Source: Tubulanus polymorphus
Taxonomy: Eukaryota; Nemertea; Palaeonemertea; Tubulaniformes; Tubulanidae
DNA length: 64,000 nucleotides
Assembly: GCF_964204645.1 (NCBI RefSeq)
Contig: NC_134034.1
Location: forward strand, 8,057,414 to 8,121,413
Reading direction: 5' to 3'
Part shown: positions 20,697 to 30,323 of the stretch, in pieces
Numbering within the stretch: position 1 is the stretch's first letter
How the letters are laid out: the number at the start of each line of letters is the position of its first letter
Program-made: the position numbers and the translations under genes
The notes under the pieces: model-generated
The model's input: only the letters and a program-made list of their open reading frames with translations
The model's database searches: none
What the model was told of the DNA's origin: nothing

Positions 20697-22083
20697 ATGA
20701 TGGCGACGGCGGGTGACAGTTTAACGCTGGCTTTGCCACTCTTATCAGAGTTATTTGACAACGACGATCTAGAGTCCTATCACTATCACAACGTTGAAGA
20801 AGAGAAACTTAAATATCAAGTTGTACTATGCTCGACTCTGTAAGTATCTTAAACACGCACCAAGCCATGAGGTTTACTTTCTTTTCAATTCAATTAAAAT
20901 GATTTTATTTCGTTTGTGTTAGACTTAACTTTATTAATAATTAAGTTGCATATGACCGCCTGCATGATAGGAGCTAGGGGGCATAAATATGTTAAAAGCC
21001 ACTAAAAGTTAATGTCAGTCTTGTCTGGTGTTCAACATCTACAACTTCCGTGAAAAGTTCTATCATTTTTTATTTTTCAGGCTGCGGTCGGACAGGATAA
21101 AAATAAACATGTACACAGAAAATATAGCAAGTGAATACTTGGACGAAGATTTCAAGCGTTTATTTAGATTATCTCGAGGCACATATGCAACTCTGAGTAA
21201 TCTACTCGAACCATTACCAGAGATGCAAACTGCAGTAATAAACAGAGGTCGACAGGCATTTAACGCAGAAAAAAAGATCCTTGCCACTTTGTGGTATCTA
21301 GGTACATTGGACACAATTAGACAAATCTCAGACAGGTTCGATGTTACTGAATCGTGTGTTCTAAAGTGTATTACAACGGTATTATCTGCTATAACTAATG
21401 GACTTACAAAAAAGATAATTAAATGGCCATCAGTTGAAAAGCAGGAAGAGATTTCTGATAGATTTTACCAACGTAATGGTTTTCCTGGAATTATTGGGGC
21501 AATTGATTGCACACACGTTGAAATTAAAGCTCCTCGCAGGCCAGATAAACAAGTGTTTGTGAACCGGAAATCATATCATTCCATGAATGTTCAGGCAGTG
21601 TGTAAAGACGACATGCGCTTCACCCATATTTATGTCGGCTGGCCGGGAAGCGTGAATGATTCGAGAATATTAGAAAACAGTGACTTGTGGAATAATTTCG
21701 GTTTATTTGGTGACAAACATGTTCTGGGCGATGGAGGTTATTCCTGTCGCAGATGGTTAGTGACGCCATATCGTAACGATGGCAATATGACTCGAGCTCG
21801 TAGACGATTTAATTACTTGTTGTCCAGTAATAGAGCAGTCATAGAAAGAGCGTTTGGTAGAGTTAAAGGTCGATTTAGGCGTCTCCATTATGTCAATGTC
21901 CATTCCATTAAAAAAATTATTATGATCATCACCTCTGCATTTGTCTTGCATAATATCTGTTCAATGTCAGATGAAGATGATCTTGAAGATTTACATGACG
22001 TTGTTGACGATGGCCTGGAGGCAAATAATGGTGCCGAGATCATAGGTGCTGATCATGAAAAAGAACAGTATAGAAACGATTAA
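20697..22083 (+). CDS. Harbinger-type (HARBI1-like) transposase, two exons, 381 aa
   Basis: Exon 1 runs from ATG 20697 to 20839, with donor GTAAGT at 20840; exon 2 starts at 21081 after the acceptor TTTTTCAG. The phase agrees and gives 381 codons before TAA 22081-22083. Catalytic residues are D in GAIDCTH (about 190), D in GDGGY (about 265) and E in VIERAFGRVKGRF (about 303), the DDE_4 pattern of Harbinger/PIF. The tail is acidic. It cuts and pastes the element together with a Myb-like partner. No frame lesion is visible, so this may be the only intact transposase in the window. The region lies within the gypsy copy, so it is younger than that element. Confidence 0.85.
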
Positions 22084-23158
22084 AGATTGCAATTGGTTGG
22101 AGAGTAGTATATCTTCTACCTTGCGTACAAAGTTTTAATGCATTTGTAACACTTAAGTCATTGAATTAGTACTCAAGTCATTTATTTTTGTCCAATTCAA
22201 TTATTTGCACACAGGTGACACAGAAGTTTGGTTTAGAGACTGAGGATGTTTGATGTATCAACTTTTATCAAAATGCGGCCTCGACTCCCTGCCCCATTAG
22301 CATTTCGCCAATTTTAGACTCCCTTAATGGCCACAATAATAACAATTGTTTTCATTATAATATACGAGTAGTTTAAAGCAATCAATTTCGAATTTATCAT
22401 AACAGTGCATGCCTGGCTTCACGTGCAAAGTATACTATGCGTTGGATTTTTGTGGCTATCAAAATTTCTGCCAAAAGTTTATCATTCAAACTTCTCGGTT
22501 AACCCCCTTACACTGGATGCTGACCAGGGCCCCTAACTCCTTCCAAACCAAAAATGTTTTTCAAGGTCCTTGGATTTTGAAAATTTTAAGGTTTAAGGCC
22601 TAGTTGTTATACACACAGATTCTACTGAATTATATGGTTTACCTGGATAAACAGTACTGATTTAGGAGTCTTAAATTGTGATATGAAAGTGATGTATACA
22701 CTCCTCGAAAAGTCCTTGAATTCTGGAATGACTGATCCGTAGGAACCCTGCTGATTGGAGACTGTTTCTCTGTTCCATGCCGCCCACAATTTTACTAAAG
22801 AGAATGCCATGAAAGGTATTACAGCAAAGGAACAAAATGTTATTATATGTTTTATTATGGAAATCCTTCATCATAAAATTATAAAAATATAAATGATAAT
22901 ATAATTTCCCCATTTTATCACGTAACCAAAATTTCCCTCATTTTTAGAACCGCTCCCCTTTCCGCAAATTCAAGCAGTATGTAATAGGATTGTGAAATGA
23001 TATAGTACGAGATATACCGTACCATAAGTCATTTACAAATATTTTCAATCAATTCAGTGAAAACTGTAATGTACAACTGAAAAAAAACTTGAGGTAGTCA
23101 GACTTATGCGTACCTTTTATCATAAAACAGCAAATACTGTATTGAACAAGCTGGATCT
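22084..23158. other. Noncoding stretch between the Harbinger transposase and Myb-like gene
   Basis: No gene supported. Words such as GGTCCTTGGATTTTG (near 22563) and AAGTCCTTGAATTCTGG (near 22710) look like pieces of dispersed repeats. The rest is AT-rich and anonymous. Confidence 0.4.
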
Positions 23159-24163
23159 TTACTTTTTTGAAATAGCACTTACAAAATCTTTGAACAAAGA
23201 CATTTTTTCATTATGCATTTGCATGGCCATGTCCTTGTCTATTTTACGTCGTTCCTCAGTTCTTTCTTCCATGGCCCCCAAATATTCAATTACTGTTGAA
23301 GCTGCTGATTTTTTTGACGTTCTACATTTATCCGATGGAGAGATTTCATCAAGCTTTCGTTTTTTAACAATAGGTGATTTCGTTTTTTAACAATAGGTGA
23401 TAATTCACTATCATCATCAGTAGATGAATCATGAAGAGGATTACTATCTCTACTACTGAAAGTAACTGGATTTATATTTGTCGATTTTACACCAAGACAG
23501 TCATCCAGCTCATTTTCATACACATAATCTTTGACATAGCCTGAACCCGATTTATTTTTTGCATCTTTTACATTTTTATTCCCTGTATTTATAGTTCTCC
23601 ATCTACCCCTTATTTGCTCAGCACTAAAATCAAAATCATCATTCTGCATTTCTTTTGCAATCTCCATCCACAACATGGACTTAAGCATCTTCCCTTCATT
23701 TACTTTATCAATATTTTTGCGATACAAATCGATCAACTTGAGGGTTGACTGTTTGGTCCATTTTCCACTTGCAGTACCAGCCTCGTCCACTATTACACTC
23801 CGAGTTTCGGAATCAGTTAGATTTTCAATTGACCCTGAAAAAATACCTAGTCTAATAACTTTGGAAGAATAAACCATCACATGTTTTTAAATAATTTGCA
23901 ACCAAATCCTTTCCAAATTTAAAAAAAAAATAATGTTTTGTTGATTTTCTGCAGTATTGCAATGTCAATGCTTCTTGTATTCCTTATTGCCAACTGCCAA
24001 ATGAATCTACTAAAATATTAAATTTGGCCACGATGCCCCTGAAATATATGTTTAATATGCAGTTAGATAGAAAACATTCGAATATGATGCATATATACAT
24101 ACCTGAAGTTGATGCTTCTTTTTTTTCAATATGAAATGCTACACCGGCATCTTGCGTTTCTCC
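23159..24163 (-). pseudogene. Myb/SANT-like Harbinger partner protein, frameshifted by a 23-bp duplication
   Basis: Minus strand. Exon A ~24163-24102 (GETQDAGVAF) ends at a GTATGT donor; the next exon starts near 23837 after TTTTTTCAG and encodes a trihelix/Myb-like domain (GKWTKQSTLKLIDLYRK, then SMLWMEIAKEM and IRGRWRTI). A perfect 23-bp tandem duplication (23355-23377 = 23378-23400) shifts the frame. The true C-terminal helix (STVIEYLGAMEERTEERRK) continues in the other frame to TAA at 23161-23159. Such proteins bind the transposon ends and bring the transposase to the nucleus. It is convergent with the 20697 transposase, and it may belong to that element or to the one at 24375. Confidence 0.7.
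23355..23400. repeat. 23-bp perfect tandem duplication
   Basis: The unit starts TTTCGTTTTTTAACAATAGG and is present twice in direct succession. The unit length is not a multiple of three, so it shifts the frame of the Myb-like gene. Confidence 0.9.
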
Positions 24164-24374
24164 TATAATTTAATCAAGGCGACAAATTTAAAACTGGAAT
24201 TTTGACACGTACAACTTACAAAACCGTTCAAAAAGTGAAAACGGGACTATAGCCAATGTAGAGTGGTTCTTTAAAAATATGCATACCGGTGCCACCCTGT
24301 GCACAAAACGTATCATAATTTCGTAGCAGAGTTTTCAGAATACATGTATCTAAAAATATTACATAAACAAGAAA
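24164..24374. other. Short noncoding gap within the Harbinger cluster
   Basis: No supported coding exon. A possible tiny exon flanked by CACAG and GTATGC (near 24285-24300 on minus) is too short to defend. Confidence 0.3.
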
Positions 24375-24902
24375 TCAACATGTACTGAGTGGAAGTATTA
24401 CGAGATAATGAAGATTAGAGTTAACTACAAAACTCCATGAAATTGCATGGACTCCACAATCAATTGCACCAATACAATTAGGAAAACCTCCAAAATCGTA
24501 GAAACCTTGGCATATTCGATTTTTATCCTGATCTGTGGTCGGCCAGACTATATCTTCGTTACTTTTTCTGGCAAGCGCCTCTGATTTCCAAACAGTTGAT
24601 TTAACAAGACCAAATGTATCACCCAGTGCTTCCAAATAACTACCCGTTGCGTAATATCGGAGAGCAACCTTCACTTGTAACTCAGCAGAAAGTGCTTTGG
24701 AACGTTGTGTATCATACGTTATATCTTCTCGAATTAAATCTGTTATTCGTGTGATATTTTCCGAACTAAATCTATATTTCTGTCTCACTTCATTTTCTGA
24801 ATAATCATTAATTGCAAATTTAACTGTTTCGTGATATCGATAGCGGCGTGGGTGTCTATAAATTCGTTCTTGATAGATATCATCATAAAAAATGGCAGCC
24901 AT
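24375..24902 (-). pseudogene. Second Harbinger-type transposase, N-terminal part only
   Basis: From ATG 24902 on minus the ORF shows the usual N-terminal helix region (RYRFSSENITRITDLI), LRYYATGSYLEALGDTFG (helix-turn-helix-like) and FPNCIGAIDC, the first catalytic D. It then runs into unrelated residues (GVHAISWSF) and stops. The second catalytic D and the E are missing, so this is a truncated relative and not the same copy as 20697. The ATG lies ~200 bp from the inverted-repeat-like end at 25104, as expected for a transposase near its terminus. Confidence 0.75.
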
Positions 24903-25104
24903 TTTGATAATCTATCCTGGTGATAGTGTTGCTATCACCACGTCGGAGGTGTGTTAACTTTATCACTGGGATAGCTGATTTTATCCCGGTGATAAAGTTA
25001 AGACAGGTTTGAAAAACACACTATCCCAGTGATAAAAATAATTAACACCGGGATAGCGATTTATCACCGGGATAGGGCTTATCACCGCATTGAAAAACGC
25101 AGCC
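24903..25104 (-). repeat. Harbinger terminal region with repeated TATCACCGGGATA words
   Basis: Read on minus, it begins GGGCTGCGTTTTTCAATGC and contains at least six copies of the GTGATA / ATCCCGG palindromic word (TATCCCGGTGATA and variants). These are likely sub-terminal binding sites for the transposase or Myb partner. A G-rich GGGCTG terminus fits Harbinger ends. The opposite terminus was not found. Confidence 0.6.
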
Positions 25105-25765
25105 CTGGTGGACAGATTGATTCTATGTTCAATTAAATTTGTCCGCCCTAGATCCAAGTCATTAACTGCGAAAATACCCCGCCATAACCATAGAAGCTTT
25201 TCCAGTTTTTCTATCGCTTCTGGTATTACTTCGTCCAATTTGAACATTTTAAAAAATTCATTACGACTCAAAGCTTTAGGTGAGGAATCTTCATGGTGGT
25301 TCCGTGATTTCGAATCTTCAACTTCCTCGCCGCCACCACCTATTGGTGACGAGGTTTCCGCCGTTTCAGATAAGCTCTTAAACTGTTCCACCAGGGGCAG
25401 AGGTTACTTTAGTAAGTTTGATGGGATCTGTATTTTTCTCGGCTCGAACTGTATGAGCAATGTTCCACGCTTGGGGAAGCGACGAAAATCCGATACATGA
25501 TTGAGGATATTGTTCCTACAAGAACGGGAACCTTATCATGAAAAACTGTGTGGTCTACTACCAGAAAAGGAACATCCAAGCTAAAACCTCCCTGATTTTC
25601 TTGACATTTGATTTTGACTAGTATATACCCCGAATACGGTAGGGTGGTACCATCTACTGTGGTTACTTCAAGAAAATCTGAAATGGGGAAGACAGGGGTT
25701 TCCGGCAAATAGATGTCCACGAAATTACGAGATATGGTTGAAACTTGTGAACCGCTCTCAATCAA
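25105..25765 (-). pseudogene. Gypsy protease and protease-RT linker
   Basis: Minus-strand ORF 25765-25409 contains the aspartic protease active-site type IESGSQVSTIS; canonical DSG/DTG is ESG here, so the catalytic D is lost in this copy. Also seen are FLVVDHTVFHDKVPVLVGT and then, in another frame, GIFAVNDLDLGRTNLIEHRI, the usual joint to RT. The line ends at the Harbinger terminus (25104). Confidence 0.75.
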
Positions 25766-25853
25766 GGCTGCACAGGAGTTATACCATCAACTGAATTTTC
25801 AGAAATGTTTCGTTTACCAACAATACGATAGGAAATTTGCGTTTCGGAGCTAT

Positions 25854-26919
25854 TTACTGAGGATGCACCACACGTCTGCTCCCCGACGCGGGCGCTATTG
25901 CTTTTGGGTTATTTGCATCGTTTGACTTTTGCGTAAACTCACTGGTGCCCGATGGTCTAGACGAGACATTGTTTGGACATACTCTGCGATAATGCCCGAT
26001 GCCACCGCAGGAAAAACATGTTTTATTTATCGAGGCACTGTACCGTGGACGGAAAAGACTGAGCTCCGCCATATCGCTGCCCAGACTGATAGGATGCTGG
26101 AGGTTTTGTCCACATGCGAAGCATGTTTTCTAAACTCCACTCCATGGCGGCCATGCGTGTTAACAATTTTTCAAAACGTCGTTCCCACTGAGACGACATC
26201 TTTAGTACCGGAGGTAAGGGATAGACTGAAAGATTTGCTTGTTTATTCGATATTTGCGCAGTAACGGGGTTCTTATTCACAATAGGTTTGGCATCTTTAC
26301 GTGTTTTCTTCCCTTCGATTTTCCTCGCCTCAGTTACCATCTCGTAATAAGTGTCATTTAAGTGAAAAGGGAAACGCGTACCCATACGAACCAAATCGTC
26401 TCGCAAACCACGCCAAAATTGACCACGTAGCGTTTTAGAACTAATAGCTCCCGCACTCCCTGGAACTTGGCGTATTCGCGACGCCAAATCTTCTAACCGA
26501 CACGACCATTATGGGACAGTCTCTTCCTGCTTTTGCACGCACACATAAAACTGAGCTAGCCCCTCTTCTAAAGAAAATACCTCTTCAAAAACTAAACTCA
26601 TGCGCGTCAGGATAGTAGAAATATCTGCACCTGGGCCGCAATTTAACAACACGCCCGCGGCATCTCCGCGAAGAGATCTACGTATGGCCTGAAGAATTGT
26701 TCCCTCTGTAAGTGCGTCATCTCTCTGAAGATCGAGTACCTCTAGTTTCCACTGTCGGAAACTGACATCCCCCTTGGCCGTACTAGCCCCCAAGAAAGAG
26801 CCTAGTCTAGGTGTTTGAATTGCAATTGTTTTTTCAACCCTAGACTGTTTCTGTAAATTGAGTGAGGGTTTCTGTGGAGTTGAACAGAACTGTTTCTGCG
26901 ACCCTGGTGAATTGAACAC
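25854..26919 (-). pseudogene. Gypsy Gag remnant with CCHC zinc knuckle
   Basis: Three overlapping broken frames. The N-terminal part has FRQWKLEVLDL and LRGDAAGVLLNCGPGADI, the middle has SKTLRGQFWRGLRDDLVRMG (retroviral-capsid-like helices), and the C-terminal part has CFSCGGIGHYRRVC, a CCHC knuckle that binds RNA. Frames change near 26500 and 26050. Confidence 0.75.
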
Positions 26920-27192
26920 GTTTCTAGCAGGGTTTTTGAATTGTTTTTCTAATGGAGATTTTCCCCTATCAATTAGTTCTTTGACAAGGTGGTGTTGTTC
27001 ATCACAATATATTTTTCTCCCTCCATTGGACGATTTTCACTTACGAACAAATTTGGCCGTTCTTCCGAAAGCTTCCCGCTCATTTCTACGGACCAAGCTC
27101 CAATCACATATCACATGATCGCGATCAACGATTCATTCGACACTTGAAATCGTAGATTTTGTCGACCGACGAATCCCAGCGAGGGTGCCAAA

Positions 27193-27740
27193 TGTCACAG
27201 GGTAAAATTCCTCCGTTCGTCCTGCTTTATCGGATCCTTGTCGTCACGGACTCAAGTGCCAAGAATCGCTACGGAAAATATTCTGCACGAGAACATATAA
27301 TACACATCAGTAACATTTTATTTCTAAAGGCGTTACCTTATCGGCAACAGCCCAAACAATACCAAATTCCAACGCATTTCACATAATGTGTATACAACTC
27401 ATAGATAGATGGTAGCACCTATCGGTAAACGCAATGCAAAGATTTACATCCGGTTACATTAAGACAAGACTTATTTTAAGTCTCAACTATGGAACCGGCC
27501 CCAGGGCCTAGGCGTGCCCATCCGCCAGTACGGACCTATTCTGGACGGCCGCCGGCAGCCGGCACAATAATCGCCAGCCCGTGCGCTGCCGTGTCGATGG
27601 AATCCGTTGAACAACCTGATCGAACACATCCGTAATCTGATTCTGACTGGTTAATCGATTAAGTGAAACGTTCGGTTATAAGTTCCGATCACAACTATTA
27701 GTCGACTTAGTTGTCGAATAAACACTATAATCCGTGTAAA
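27193..27740 (-). repeat. Probable 5' LTR of the gypsy element, outer end uncertain
   Basis: The inner edge reads TGTCACAGGG on + (ends CCCTGTGACA in sense). It is followed in sense by TTTGGCACCCTCGCTGGGAT, which looks like a primer-binding/leader region directly before gag. The outer edge is lost where Penelope terminal sequence begins at about 27742. Confidence 0.55.
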
Positions 27741-27970
27741 CTGTAGATAAATAAAGAAATCCCACACTTCGAATTTGAAATTATACTATCAAATTTACTA
27801 TTACGAAACCACAACTTTTCGGCTGTTGACTAACAGCCATCAAGCAATAAAACATCAAGGGGTACCGTGGAAACCACAGCAATTCTAAACAGTTCAGAGT
27901 AAAAACAAATTAAGTAACTAAGTGAAGTGGACTGAAGAGGGTGGCGATAACAGAGTGACACATAGTGACA

Positions 27971-28663
27971 TCAACCCAAATCTAATAAAGAGTTGATGTG
28001 TCTGGATAATAATTGGTTATGGGGAGAAAAACCAGTATTTAGATTAGTAGATAAATTGGATTTCGAAAGTTTACATATAAGGGCTGATTCCACTATGTGT
28101 CTCTTATGAATATCTTTACAAGGATAAATAAGTTTCGAATTCTGAAAGTCAAATTGGTGATTGGTTGTAAAGACATGATTCGCTATTCCACTCTCAGGCT
28201 TTTGGTTGCGGATATCTATTTTGTGTTCTTTAATTCGCTGACTGAGATTACGTCCCGTTTCGCCGATGTACATCATATTACAGTCTTTACATGGTATCTT
28301 ATAGACCCCAGACTCAATTAGCTCACTGTTGGGTTTATTTTTGGTTAAAACATTAGTGAGTTTGTTATTATACTGAAAGACTAATCTAGTGTCGATGGTG
28401 CTTAATGTGGATTTAAAGCGTTCCAAAGTAGGTAAATACGGGATTATGATATTCTTTTGAGCTCTGCGTTTTGTGGTCAGGTCGTTATGTCCAAAGTGAG
28501 AAATTCGGGCTTTGAAATAAGCTTTGTTCAAAATTTTGTCTGGATAGGCTAGTTTCTTGAGAGCAGTTCTTATATGTTTGATTTCTTTATCTAAAAACAT
28601 TTGATCACAAATACGTAGAGCTCGAAGAAATAATCCTTGGGCTATTCCAATTTTGATGTTCAA
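27971..28663 (-). pseudogene. Penelope GIY-YIG endonuclease and RT C-terminal part
   Basis: A 230-codon open stretch on minus. The GIY-YIG signature is visible as SGVYKIPCKDC-MYIGETGRNLSQRIKEH, with the later conserved E in HIVESALI. The upstream half corresponds to the thumb/linker (KARISHFGHNDLTTKRRAQ). GIY-YIG enzymes make the nick used to prime Penelope integration. It is broken off from the RT by a frame change near 28664. Confidence 0.85.
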
Positions 28664-29165
28664 AGGAGTAAATGAGAAAAAATGAAGATAAGCTTCAGCG
28701 TTAGTCGGTTTTCTATAGAGAATTTCAAATTTGTTTTGAAATTATGAATGAGTACATCGAGAAACGGGATGCAATTATTTTCTTCCCACTCAAAAGTGAA
28801 ATTCAAAGTAGGATTTAAAGAGTTCAAATAATGTAAGAATCCATTCACATTAAAATCGGGGGAAACTAAACAAAGAATATCATATCAACGTAACGTCGCC
28901 AAATTTTGGGTCTACTTTCAGTGTAAAGAGGAAGAATTTCACTTTCGACATGTTCCAAAAATAAACCAGCAAGAACAGGGGAAAGTGGATTCCCCATAGC
29001 CATACCAAAAATCTGTTCAAAATAGTTAGAACCAAATTGAAAATATAAGTTTTTTGTACAAAGTTCAATTAAAGTCCAAAAGACAATCAACCGGTATACC
29101 AAAATGAAAATCTAAAGTAGGTAACTTTCTCCTAAGAAAGTCCAAAGTAGGTTCTAAAGGAACAT
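28664..29165 (-). pseudogene. Penelope reverse transcriptase remnant
   Basis: Minus frames show PLEPTLDFLRRKLPTLDFHF, FGSNYFEQIFGMAMGNPLSP, AGLFLEHVESEIL and WRRYVDMIF. The catalytic box is YVDM rather than YVDD. The N-terminal half of the RT is absent. Later frames show FEWEENNCIPFLDVLIHN. Several frame changes occur. Confidence 0.85.
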
Positions 29166-29563
29166 TATGTTTGATGTTTTATTGCTTGGTCTGTTTATCT
29201 TAAGTTTTGACACACTGCTTTTATTTTAGATCCTGTGAGTTTATATGCTTTGTAACTTGTTTTTCTGGTCATTCCACCTGACGATGGCTGTTAGTCAACA
29301 GCCGAAACGTTGTGGTTTCGTAATAATAAATTTGATAGTATAATTTCAAATTCGAAGTGTGGGATTTCTTCATTTATTAGTCGACTAGCTTCGAAAACCG
29401 AACTCCCGCCGAGCTCGGCGAGCTTCTTCATTTGTCTTCGACAGCAAGAGTGCCGGGGTTCGAACTCACTATTGACCAAGAATTGCGCTCACTCTACTAT
29501 CGTGCCTTCGATCAAGTAGTTACTGATCTCCAGGAAGTTGATGCTGTAAACAAATTGAAGAGG

Positions 29564-29713
29564 ATGGCCCGAAACGTTTCATGGAGAAAATCGCTTTCTG
29601 ACGCTGTAAGCTGGAGACAGGATCAAGCATTGAATGAAACAATTTATATTTTACGAAATATTGGACCTACAGGATTTTTGATTAAAGAAGAAGGAGAAAA
29701 CAAGAAGTTCAAG
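29564..29713 (+). pseudogene. Orphan first exon of a ZSWIM2-like gene
   Basis: From ATG 29564 the frame encodes 50 residues up to AAG followed by the splice donor GTAGGC at 29714. The words VSWRQDQALNETIYILR and IGPTGFLIKEEG match from memory the N-terminus of ZSWIM2, a SWIM/RING-type ubiquitin ligase. The next exons should carry the C-x-C-x-C-x-H SWIM finger. I did not find them downstream, where a transposon-like ORF (minus) begins ~0.6 kb later. It could be a gene start separated by a long intron or a fragment copied with a transposon. The open frame extends upstream to 29432 without a clear start. Confidence 0.5.
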
Positions 29714-29752
29714 GTAGGCCGAGACTTTCACAGGGGCTTCTTGTCACAATAG

Positions 29753-30323
29753 CTATGTTCACGGGAATTTTTTTAACGGATCTGTCATATCATGTTATAT
29801 ATCAAATGAAAGCCTAAAAAAAGATCTTCCAAAGGCAAAAAGAATTTCTAAGATTGACCAATGTACACAGAAGTTACGTGCCCTTGAAAATGTAAGGATT
29901 TCAAAAATTTTCTGCCGCAGTATTAGTAAAAGCAGCACTTAGTGATCGCTCCCTAGTAACCAGTCATTGTTGCGTTAATTATTGTATTTAATTGATTAAT
30001 ATTTTACATTTAACATTTCTTAATTAATTTAAGGTAAGTATCATATTATAAATGGAAAGTGTATGTAGAAAACAGTCATTTATAAGTCACGTAGGAAAGT
30101 GTGAGGAAAAATGTTAAACGCAACGATATTTTTTCGTGAACTCCAAAAATTTTTTATGATGTTTACCTAGAAAGCGTGCATGGTGACGTTTTGATATAAC
30201 TTCAATGTCGAGGTTAGTATAACTTTAGTTTTAACTCTAACTGGAATTTTAGATATCTAGAAATAAAATAACAATTATGAAATAACTAATATTTATAACG
30301 TATTTATAAATACACTGACTAAT
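29753..30323. other. Noncoding stretch
   Basis: AT-rich anonymous sequence between the ZSWIM2-like exon and the 829-codon ORF; no gene or repeat seen. Confidence 0.4.

Larger units (their letters stand above)
16143..27740 (-). mobile_element. Decayed Ty3/gypsy LTR retrotransposon, split by two insertions
   Basis: On the minus strand, from right to left: an LTR-like end (27193 up), gag with a CCHC knuckle, aspartic protease, a gypsy-type linker (DLDLGRTNLIEHRINL), reverse transcriptase, RNase H, an H2C2-type region and an integrase core. The coding line breaks at 25105/20500 around a Harbinger cluster and at 19902/17508 around an unclassified repeat, then resumes. Many frameshifts occur. No second LTR was found left of 16143, so the 3' end is missing. 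Confidence 0.85.
27742..29375 (-). mobile_element. Penelope-like element with inverted terminal copies
   Basis: Coding on minus runs RT (from 29165) to a GIY-YIG endonuclease ending at 27971. The same ~90-120 bp sequence is found inverted at both ends (27742-27865 and 29168-29375); the right copy has an extra ~95 bp. The RT is cut exactly where the right inverted copy begins. Such truncated copies with an inverted extra terminus are typical of Penelope elements. It probably inserted at the outer edge of the gypsy LTR. Confidence 0.85.

Noticed and set aside
27951-27960. GTGACA at 27955-27960 as outer end of the gypsy LTR (TGTCAC...GTGACA, 768 bp)
   Set aside because: Sequence from 27742 on is the inverted terminal copy and 3' region of the Penelope element, so the match to TGTCAC is probably chance.
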